Shown piece after piece: positions 9,670 to 15,313 of a stretch of 39,185 bases of DNA (the first letter of the stretch is position 1; every line of letters starts with the position of its first letter). Where the stretch lies: the NCBI GenBank assembly GCA_003166855.1, contig PMUM01000237.1, positions 1 through 39,185 of the forward strand, in the 5' to 3' direction. Under the pieces are notes generated by a model that was given only the letters and a program-made list of their open reading frames with translations, ran no database searches and was not told the origin of the DNA. This DNA comes from Acidobacteriaceae bacterium (GTDB lineage: Bacteria; Acidobacteriota; Terriglobia; Terriglobales; Acidobacteriaceae). Position numbers and translations under genes: made by a program.

Positions 9670-9730
9670 CGCCGTAGCGCCGGCAACTTGCCGGCTGTCG
9701 CGGGGCGTCTCGCCCTCGCACCCGCGGGCC
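9670..9730. repeat. REP-like double hairpin between convergent genes
   Basis: Two short hairpins lie back to back. The first is GCCGGCA-ACT-TGCCGGC, a 7-base perfect stem. The second is GGGCG-TCT-CGCCC in the sequence reading GGGGCGTCTCGCCC. They fill the 87-base gap between the convergent hybrid kinase and DUF4149 genes, and may act as a bidirectional terminator. The style matches dispersed extragenic palindromes elsewhere in this window. Confidence 0.5.
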
Positions 9731-9750
9731 AAGTCGGTGATCGGCGGTCG

Positions 9751-10233
9751 TCAGTGACGGCTGAATACGCTGGCCGATAGGTAAATCACAACCAAACCCA
9801 ACAGAAGTACGGTGATCTCCGCGCGGGTCGACCAGGCGTGCAGTGCGTCGAATTGTACGCGCTCGGGCTGGTGGAGCGTGTCGGTGGTGTCGAAGGTTGC
9901 CACCTGTGCGCGCAGCGTGACCATGCGGGGAGTAATCCAGAATTGCGAAACCAGCGTGAGTGCGAGCATCAAGCAGATCAGCACATGACGCAGGGCAAAC
10001 ACGTGTGCTGTGCCCTCGGTGATGCGGCTATAAGCCAGCGAACTCAGCAGATACACGATGGCGGAAACGATGGCGATCCAGTGCAGCTTGGTCAGCAGGT
10101 TTCCCACTAAAGTGCCAGCGAGAAGCCGCGTGGGCAGCACATGAAACGCCGTGGGCGCCATGAAGGAGAAGAAGACGATCCCGCCAATCCAGACAACGAG
10201 CGAGAGAAGCATGAAGAAACGAAGGAAGGACAT
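9751..10233 (-). CDS. DUF4149 (TMEM205-like) membrane protein
   Basis: 160 residues with four membrane helices, at about residues 5-28, 50-70, 80-100 and 137-156. The N-terminus (FFMLLSLVVWIGGIVFF, then APTAFHVLP and a Gly-rich second segment leading into LHW) fits the DUF4149/TMEM205-like family. Its function is unknown; it should sit in the inner membrane. No Shine-Dalgarno precedes the ATG. Instead a perfect TATAAT lies 9 bases upstream, which would start transcription almost at the ATG (see the promoter entry). It lies downstream of moxR on the same strand, separated by a heptamer array. Confidence 0.8.
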   Translation of the reverse strand: MSFLRFFMLLSLVVWIGGIVFFSFMAPTAFHVLPTRLLAGTLVGNLLTKLHWIAIVSAIVYLLSSLAYSRITEGTAHVFALRHVLICLMLALTLVSQFWITPRMVTLRAQVATFDTTDTLHQPERVQFDALHAWSTRAEITVLLLGLVVIYLSASVFSRH

Positions 10234-10242
10234 GTCGGGAGA

Positions 10243-10248
10243 ATTATA
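10243..10248 (-). promoter_or_regulatory. -10 element of the DUF4149 gene, possibly leaderless
   Basis: On the minus strand, TATAAT ends 9 bases before the ATG at 10233. Initiation 7-8 bases downstream would give an mRNA with almost no leader, consistent with the missing Shine-Dalgarno. The best -35 candidate is TTTCTG at a 16-base spacing, which is weak. Confidence 0.35.
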
Positions 10249-10304
10249 GCCTTCGTGGCGAGATCAGAAAGTGAGAACCACAGAGGACACGGAGGACACA
10301 GAGG

Positions 10305-10367
10305 CTGAGAACTGAGAACTGAGAACTGAGTACTGAGTACTGAGTACTGAGTACCGAGTACTGAGTA
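10305..10367. repeat. Heptamer tandem array (CTGAGAA/CTGAGTA), 9 units
   Basis: Nine consecutive 7-base units: three CTGAGAA, four CTGAGTA, one CCGAGTA and one CTGAGTA. It ends 3 bases short of the moxR stop codon. The same heptamer recurs inside the dnaE2 frame at 38678-38705. Immediately left (10278-10304) is a run of near-repeats of the type CACAGAGGACACGGAGGACACAG. Confidence 0.9.
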
Positions 10368-10370
10368 CTC

Positions 10371-11381
10371 CTACACAGGCACCGTAACGTTCTCGATGAT
10401 CTCTTTCAGCACTTGATCCGACTGCTCGGACTTTTTCAGCGTCGAGGCATAGAGGCCGCTGACCACGATGCGGTGGGCGAAGACGGGAACGACGAGCGGC
10501 TTGATATCTTCCGGAGTGCAGAAGGTCCGGCCTTCGAGGAAGGCCATCGCCTGCGCGGCGCGGTAGAGAGCTTGCGACCCGCGGGGCGAAACGCCCAGCG
10601 AGAGGAATTCCGACTCGCGGGTGCGGCGCACGATTTCCAGAGCATACGTGACCAGAGAGTCGTCGACGCGAATCTGCTTCACCGCTTGCTGCATCTCGAG
10701 CACGTCTGCGCCAGTGAGAACAGGGCGGAGATCGTCCAAGTGCGCGGCTCCGGCTTCGGAGCGCAGAATCTGGCGTTCGGCCTGCGCGTCGGGATATCCC
10801 ATGCGCACGCGCATCAGGAAGCGGTCGAGTTGCGACTCAGGCAGAGGATAGGTTCCGTGATGCTCTACCGGATTTTGCGTCGCGATCACCAGGAATGGTT
10901 GCGGCAGTTCGTAGGAATGCGCGTCGACGGTGACCTGGCCTTCGCTCATGGCCTCGAGCAGCGCGGACTGCGTCTTGGGTGTGGTGCGGTTGATCTCGTC
11001 GGCCAGCAGGACGTTGGTGAACACCGGGCCGCGCTTGAACTCGAACTGCTGTTCGGCCGCCGAATAGATTGAGATACCGACAACGTCGGAGGGCAGCATG
11101 TCGCTGGTGAACTGCACGCGCTGAAAGGAGCAATCGATGGCGCGGGCAAGCGCCTGTCCCAGGGTGGTCTTGCCAACGCCGGGAACGCCTTCAATCAGCA
11201 GGTGTCCGCGCGCAAAAATACTGACCAGAGCGAGGCGGACAACGTCGTCCTTGCCACGAATCACACGGCGAAGGGCGTTTTCCAGTTCGGCGGCTTTGTG
11301 AGAAACAGCGATAGCGGTCTCGGGCGACATTGTTTCGATTCTACTATCCGGCGCTGTGGGGAGCGGAGTTACGTACGTCAT
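10371..11381 (-). CDS. MoxR-family AAA+ ATPase
   Basis: 336 residues. Walker A is GVPGVGKTT (65-73), Walker B is LLADEINRT (about 125-133) and sensor 1 is IATQNPVE (about 166-173). LPESQLDRFLMR and a C-terminal AAA lid containing VSPRGSQALYRAAQAMAF complete the standard MoxR pattern (AAA_3 plus lid). MoxR ATPases are chaperone-like and usually act with VWA and DUF58 proteins; neither is adjacent here. The first ATG (11381) is kept, but Met18 at 11330 would give a more typical N-terminus and neither has a clear Shine-Dalgarno. The region just upstream is a CAGCTNN heptamer array, so the promoter may lie within or beyond repeats. Confidence 0.93.
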   Translation of the reverse strand: MTYVTPLPTAPDSRIETMSPETAIAVSHKAAELENALRRVIRGKDDVVRLALVSIFARGHLLIEGVPGVGKTTLGQALARAIDCSFQRVQFTSDMLPSDVVGISIYSAAEQQFEFKRGPVFTNVLLADEINRTTPKTQSALLEAMSEGQVTVDAHSYELPQPFLVIATQNPVEHHGTYPLPESQLDRFLMRVRMGYPDAQAERQILRSEAGAAHLDDLRPVLTGADVLEMQQAVKQIRVDDSLVTYALEIVRRTRESEFLSLGVSPRGSQALYRAAQAMAFLEGRTFCTPEDIKPLVVPVFAHRIVVSGLYASTLKKSEQSDQVLKEIIENVTVPV

Positions 11382-11386
11382 AGGAC

Positions 11387-11421
11387 CAGCTGTCAGCTAT
11401 CAGCCGTCAGCTTTCAGCTAA
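11387..11421. repeat. Heptamer array CAGCTNN, 5 units (left arm)
   Basis: Five 7-base units in a row: CAGCTGT, CAGCTAT, CAGCCGT, CAGCTTT, CAGCTAA. It starts directly upstream of the moxR start codon. A second array of the reverse-complement heptamer lies 60 bases away, so the two arms can pair. Confidence 0.85.
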
Positions 11422-11481
11422 ACCCTAGATTGCGGCGCTGATCTTAAGAACGCCGCGTCTGCACAAGCTTGCTCTGGTTTT

Positions 11482-11523
11482 AGCTGACAGCTGACAGCTG
11501 ACAGCTGATAGCTGTCAGCTTAT
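11482..11523. repeat. Heptamer array AGCTGAC, 6 units (right arm)
   Basis: AGCTGAC three times, then AGCTGAT, AGCTGTC and AGCTTAT. The last unit contains the htpX stop codon (TAA, seen as TTA at 11520-11522). The unit is the reverse complement of the one at 11387-11421, so the two arrays form an interrupted inverted repeat filling the htpX-moxR gap. Confidence 0.85.
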
Positions 11524-12383
11524 TGCGTAAACTCCGCGGGCCTTCCCGTCAGGCGCTCGATGCGTTTGGCGATTGGGGGATGGGTTGAGAACAAGCTGCC
11601 GAAGTTCATTCCCAGCAATGGCTGGATGATGAACAGGTGCGCGGTCGATGGGCTCGCCTGCATCGGTATGCGGCGCGAGTAGGTGTCGAGTTTTTGCAGG
11701 GCGCTGGCGAGCGCATAGGGATTACCCGTGAAATGCGCGCCAGTAGCGTCGGCCTGGTATTCGCGCGAGCGCGAGACGGCGAGCTGAATCATGGTCGCGG
11801 CGATGGGGGCGACGATCAGCATCAAGAGTCCCGTGAGGCCTCCGCCACCGCGATCGTTGCGGTCGCGGCCTCCGTAGCCGCCGAAGAGCATGGCCCAGCG
11901 TCCCATGCTGGCGAGCATGGTGATGGCTCCGGCGATGGTTGCGGCGACGGAGCTGATCAGGATGTCGCGGTTGTTGACGTGGCCGAGTTCGTGCGCCAGG
12001 ACGCCTTCGAGTTCTTCGTCATTCAGTAGACCCAAAATCCCATGGGTCACGGCGACGGAAGCGTGGCTCGGATTGCGTCCGGTAGCGAAGGCGTTGGGCG
12101 ACTCGGTCGGGATCACGTAGATCTTCGGCATCGGGATGCCGATCTTCTGCGTGAGGCGTTCGACGGCGGCGTAGGCGCGCGGGAGTTCTTCGCGCGTGAC
12201 GGGTTGGGCTCGATATGCGGCCAGAGCGATTTTGTCGGAATAGAAGTACGAGACGAAGTTCATAACGGCGGCGAAGGCCAGAGCCAGGAACATCCCGTTC
12301 TGGCCGCCGAAGTAGCGGCCAAAGAACATCAGAAGCAGCGTCATCGCGGTCAAAAGGAACGCGGTCTTAAACATGTTTCCCAT
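11520..12383 (-). CDS. htpX: HtpX-type M48 membrane zinc metalloprotease
   Basis: 287 residues from the ATG at 12383. Two N-terminal membrane helices (GNMFKTAFLLTAMTLLLMFF and the next segment) precede the M48 domain. Zinc ligands are HELGH (131-135) and the Glu of SREYQAD (about 208). Flanking signatures are ESPNAFATGRNP, AVTHGILGLL, a further membrane pair around 145-200, and STHPPIAKRIERL at the C-terminus. HtpX degrades damaged inner-membrane proteins. The open frame reaches 12434, but the first 17 residues do not look like HtpX. ATG at 12383 (MGNMFKT) or at 12374 matches the family start; no good Shine-Dalgarno separates them. Length matches the family (about 290 aa). It lies upstream of moxR on the same strand. 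Confidence 0.92.
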   Translation of the reverse strand: MGNMFKTAFLLTAMTLLLMFFGRYFGGQNGMFLALAFAAVMNFVSYFYSDKIALAAYRAQPVTREELPRAYAAVERLTQKIGIPMPKIYVIPTESPNAFATGRNPSHASVAVTHGILGLLNDEELEGVLAHELGHVNNRDILISSVAATIAGAITMLASMGRWAMLFGGYGGRDRNDRGGGGLTGLLMLIVAPIAATMIQLAVSRSREYQADATGAHFTGNPYALASALQKLDTYSRRIPMQASPSTAHLFIIQPLLGMNFGSLFSTHPPIAKRIERLTGRPAEFTQ

Positions 12384-12457
12384 AATTTTTGTGGAACTAG
12401 TTGATTGGATGTTACGCCGAGTAGGGAGATGCACGTGTGCCGATTTGGAAAAATTTG

Positions 12458-12492
12458 GACCGGGAGGAGGGGGTCAACCCCTCCCCCCGGTC
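12458..12492 (-). terminator. Strong hairpin with T-run, terminator-like
   Basis: A 15-base arm at 12458-12472 (GACCGGGAGGAGGGG) pairs with 12478-12492 with a single mismatch across a 5-base GTCAA loop. Read on the minus strand it is followed within a few bases by AAATTTTT. It lies between the carboxypeptidase-domain gene and htpX, so it could end the ccm operon transcript before htpX. Confidence 0.5.
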
Positions 12493-12605
12493 TATTGGAA
12501 TCAGTGGGTTAGCGGGAAATCGGCGAAAAATCTATGAGGCTCAATGAGTTACGGGCAAAATATTGTGGAATAAGGAGTTAGGTGGGTTTGTCGGATGGGC
12601 CTCAC

Positions 12606-12677
12606 TGTGGGGTGTCACTTTTTTTCGAGAGATCCTCCAGTTCTCCTCCGTGTGGGGCGCACTTTCTCTCGAGAGAT
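12606..12677. repeat. Imperfect direct repeat pair, about 26 bases
   Basis: Copies at about 12606-12632 and 12652-12677 share GTGGGG, then CACTTT, then TCGAGAGAT. The repeat period is about 46 bases. Both lie in the non-coding stretch between htpX and the carboxypeptidase-domain gene. No function is evident. Confidence 0.5.
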
Positions 12678-12754
12678 GCAGTTTCGGAGGGGGTGAGACT
12701 GTTGGGCTTGCGGGAGCCGGTGGTGGCGGCTCGCCTCGCCTCGCTGCGCTTGCC

Positions 12755-12778
12755 GGGACGGGCGAAGGCGCCCGTCCC
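12755..12778. repeat. REP-like hairpin (type GGGACGGGCG)
   Basis: Perfect 10-base stem GGGACGGGCG (12755-12764) and CGCCCGTCCC (12769-12778) with loop AAGG, followed by CCACATTA. A related hairpin with the same loop region and trailing CCCCACATT lies at 15233-15260. It falls just past the stop codon of the carboxypeptidase-domain gene. Confidence 0.65.
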
Positions 12779-12801
12779 CACATTAGACCAAATCCACCAA
12801 C

Positions 12802-14202
12802 TTAGGCTTTTTGGGCTTCGCGTTTCAGGGCGCGCTGCAACGTCTGGTCCAGAGCGGATTTCGCGCTTTCATATTCTTGCTGGCTGATGCGGCCTTGTTT
12901 GTGTTCGACTTCGAGTTGGAATAGTTCTTCTTTCAGGCCTTCGAGCAACATGGAAGAAGAGGAGGCGCGGGGAGCCAGTGGTTGGGGGCTGACGCGGACC
13001 GCTCTCGTGGTTGGGGCCTCGGCAGGTTCATAGTCGTCATCTTCTTCCAGGACGGGAAGGCCCTTTCCTTTCGACAGGGCGGCGCGGTTGGCGGCTTGTT
13101 GACGCGACGCCACGAAGATTCCGCCGACGAGGAGGACTGCGGCGAAGCCGCCGAGAATCCACCAGCGATATTTCTGCAGGGGATCGGGAGCGTCGATGGG
13201 AGGTCCGAGGCCTCCGCCGGGGCGGCTCTCACTCTGCGCCGAGGAGCCTCCCCCCTGGCTGGTTTGTCCGTCTTCTGCGGGCGCGGCCAGCGTGCCTTCT
13301 CCGGAGAGTTTGAATGCCAGGGCCTGGCCTAATCCCGCGTTGGAGGCCACTTCTACGTTGGCATCGGGCTGGCCGGGATAGGGAGCAATCTGAAACGTGG
13401 CTCCGGGAGCGGCGGAGAATTCCATCGACTTGGGCGCGATGGCGACAAAATGCTCCAAGGAATACACGCTTTTGGGATCGATATTGACGCTGCCGGTGTA
13501 GGGAGCCGTATAGATGACGTTGAAGCGCGTTTCGCCGGGGCGAAGGGGAAAGAGGAAGGCGTACTTGTTTTTCGCATTCGCGCCTTCAGGCACGGGCGCC
13601 GACTTCACGGGCTGGCCGCCGGCGGTCATGGCTTGGGCTTCGGTGACCTGCGCTCCGTCGGGCACATAGAACTCGAGGTTGTGCTCGTTCATCTGGGTGC
13701 GCGGCGGCTTGGAGGTGTTGTTGACGGCGAAGGTGCGCTCGACCTGGAGCTGTCCGTTGCCGGCTTGGAAGCGCATGATGTCGGCGACCACTTCGATGCC
13801 TTCGACTTTCTTGCCAACGTCGTAGACTTGGACCTCGACCGACGTTGTTCCCGGAGGCGCCATGCGGTGGTAAGTGACTTCCTGATGGATCACACGGACG
13901 AGATGAGGTCCCTCGCCGTCGAGCTTGAAACTGAAATTGCCTTTGGCGTCGGCCTTGGTGCGGCCGGCTTCTTCCATGCCTTGACCCAGACTGAGGAGGA
14001 CGACTTCGTCGCCGCCGGCGGGCTTGCCGGTGGTGCCGTTCTTGACGGTGCCGGTGAGGGTTTGGGCGGAGGCTAGGGAAGCGAGGAGAAGGATGCAGGC
14101 AATCAGGAGGGCGCGGGAAATTGCATAGATCCTTCGCGAGACAAAGAACGTCTCGCTCAGGATGACAGGGGGATGGGGTTGCAAGATGAGGAGTCCTTTC
14201 AT
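12802..14202 (-). CDS. Membrane-anchored protein with carboxypeptidase-regulatory-like domain
   Basis: 466 residues. A signal or anchor helix (ALLIACILLLASLASAQ, about 30-46) leads into a carboxypeptidase-regulatory-like Ig fold (about 47-130, starting LTGTVKNGTTGKPAGGDEV). A beta-rich middle region follows, then a Gly/Ser linker, one membrane helix (WWILGGFAAVLLVGGIFVA) and a cytoplasmic tail. The tail ends in a SHOCT-like helical hairpin (EELFQLEVEHKQGRISQQEY). The frame is open up to 14538, but ATG 14202 overlaps the stop of the preceding gene by four bases, so that start is chosen. As the last gene of the ccm group it may help in haem or apocytochrome handling; this is context inference only. 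Confidence 0.75.
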   Translation of the reverse strand: MKGLLILQPHPPVILSETFFVSRRIYAISRALLIACILLLASLASAQTLTGTVKNGTTGKPAGGDEVVLLSLGQGMEEAGRTKADAKGNFSFKLDGEGPHLVRVIHQEVTYHRMAPPGTTSVEVQVYDVGKKVEGIEVVADIMRFQAGNGQLQVERTFAVNNTSKPPRTQMNEHNLEFYVPDGAQVTEAQAMTAGGQPVKSAPVPEGANAKNKYAFLFPLRPGETRFNVIYTAPYTGSVNIDPKSVYSLEHFVAIAPKSMEFSAAPGATFQIAPYPGQPDANVEVASNAGLGQALAFKLSGEGTLAAPAEDGQTSQGGGSSAQSESRPGGGLGPPIDAPDPLQKYRWWILGGFAAVLLVGGIFVASRQQAANRAALSKGKGLPVLEEDDDYEPAEAPTTRAVRVSPQPLAPRASSSSMLLEGLKEELFQLEVEHKQGRISQQEYESAKSALDQTLQRALKREAQKA

Positions 14203-14498
14203 GAGCGCGCTCTTTTTGGCGACGAGGCGGCTTTGGCTTCGAGGCGGGCGATCTCGGCCAGGAGGGTGGCGGCTTCGTCTTGCAGGGAAGCTTTCAGAGA
14301 CTGGTAGTCGACATCGGGCATTTTGCCGGCTTTGAATTCGAAATTCAGATCGCGGAGGTTTTCGTAGACGGCGTCTTTGCGCTCGCGCAGGTATGAGGCG
14401 CGAGTCTTCTCCGGGCCGACGAAGAAAGTGGTGGGAGAGAAAATGTAGAAGAGCGCGGCGGCGGTCGCCAGAAGACAGCATGCCAGTTCGAAGCTCAT
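14199..14498 (-). CDS. Short CcmI-like membrane protein
   Basis: 99 residues. One N-terminal membrane helix (about 4-22) is followed by a charged helical segment with RASYLRERKDAVYENLRDLN, FEFKAGKMPDVDYQSLKASL and EAATLLAEIARLE. This is the arrangement at the start of CcmI/CycH-type proteins (membrane helix, then an 'L-x-x-L-x-x-D-x-x-x-G-x-[IL]-x-x-x-[DE]-[YF]' segment), without the TPR part. Start and stop overlap both neighbours by ATGA, so it is translated with ccmH and the downstream gene. Role in cytochrome c maturation is inferred from position. Confidence 0.7.
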   Translation of the reverse strand: MSFELACCLLATAAALFYIFSPTTFFVGPEKTRASYLRERKDAVYENLRDLNFEFKAGKMPDVDYQSLKASLQDEAATLLAEIARLEAKAASSPKRARS

Positions 14499-14986
14499 AG
14501 GTCAGTCTCCTTGCGGGCCTTTTCGCGGAATTCTTCAAGTTCGGCGCCGCGGACGGGGCGCAGGCCGTCAGCGATGGCGGGCGCGGGACGATTCTTCCAG
14601 GAGCGGATCACCAGGACGACGATGCTGAGTCCCAGCGCCAGCGCGACGAAGGGAACGATCCATGCGGTGCGATCGAAGCCTGTGTTGGTTGGGGCGGCGA
14701 GCACGGTGGGTCCGTATTTCTGTACGAAGGACTGTTCGACGAGGCTGTCGCTGTCGCCGCGGCTGACGGCGGCCATCAGTTCGTTGCGCATGCCGTCGGA
14801 GTCGGGGCAGCCGACGTGATTGCATTCCAGAAGAATCTGGTTGCAGCTGCAAATGCACATCATCCGGTGGCCGATTTCGTTGAAGCGTGTGGCGGGATCG
14901 CCGGCGCCGGTAAAGGCGAAGACGGCGAGACCGAGGAGGCCGCAGTGCAGGAGGCGGCGGAGGATTTGGGGTGGTCTCGTCATCAT
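14495..14986 (-). CDS. ccmH: Cytochrome c maturation protein CcmH
   Basis: 163 residues from the ATG at 14986 (ATG 14983 is equally possible). There is an N-terminal hydrophobic export segment (LLHCGLLGLAVFAF), then the thiol motif MCICSCNQ. Next come LLECNHVGCP, FVQKYGPTVLAAP and a C-terminal membrane helix (WIVPFVALALGLSIVVLVI). In proteobacterial CcmH the motif is LRCxxCQ; here it is C-x-C-x-C followed by two more Cys, which I believe is the acidobacterial form. CcmH reduces apocytochrome thiols for haem attachment in the periplasm. The frame extends upstream to 15301, but that part is translated repeat sequence. It is coupled by ATGA to the next gene and follows ccmF. Confidence 0.88.
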   Translation of the reverse strand: MMTRPPQILRRLLHCGLLGLAVFAFTGAGDPATRFNEIGHRMMCICSCNQILLECNHVGCPDSDGMRNELMAAVSRGDSDSLVEQSFVQKYGPTVLAAPTNTGFDRTAWIVPFVALALGLSIVVLVIRSWKNRPAPAIADGLRPVRGAELEEFREKARKETDL

Positions 14987-15019
14987 TTTTCGTGCCTGCG
15001 TGAGAGTTCGGAGGTTGTG

Positions 15020-15116
15020 TCGTCCCTCCGGGACTCGGTTCCAATTTTTCCGACTCTTCCCGGCACTTCCGTGCCGCGCTTTCACATGCCGCTCCTTCGG
15101 GGCTGGAGTTTTGGCG
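15020..15116. repeat. Three-hairpin dispersed element, copy A (ccmF-ccmH gap)
   Basis: Three consecutive small hairpins: GTCCC-TCC-GGGAC (15022-15034), CGGCAC-TTCC-GTGCCG (15061-15076) and GCTCC-TTC-GGGGC (15091-15103). They are joined by ACTCGGTTCCAAT and CGCTTTCACAT. A second copy with almost identical spacing lies at 38470-38575. Differences fall in pairs that keep the stems. Confidence 0.75.
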
Positions 15117-15232
15117 GGTGCATGTTCACCGCCTTGCATTCGACCTCGACTGTTCGCTTCGCTCCGCGATTCTCGAATTCGTGCTGCTAGGTGAAGAAAA
15201 TCAAATTCAAAACCAACCGGGCTGCGCCCGGT

Positions 15233-15295
15233 GGACAGCCGAGGGCGGCTGTCCCCACATTCAAAACCTAATCTCCCACATTCAAAATCTAGTCT
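15233..15295. repeat. REP-like hairpin plus two 21-base tandem repeats
   Basis: GGACAGCCG (15233-15241) pairs with CGGCTGTCC (15246-15254) across AGGG. Two 21-base direct repeats then follow at 15254-15274 and 15275-15295, both starting CCCACATTCAAAA, with a weaker third up to about 15320. The hairpin is related to that at 12755-12778. It lies just downstream of ccmF. Confidence 0.7.
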
Positions 15296-15313
15296 CCCCA
15301 CCCATGCAGAAAT

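Noticed and set aside
10305-10367. CRISPR-like array
   Set aside because: The repeats are 7 bases with no spacers and no cas genes are present; it is a simple tandem array.
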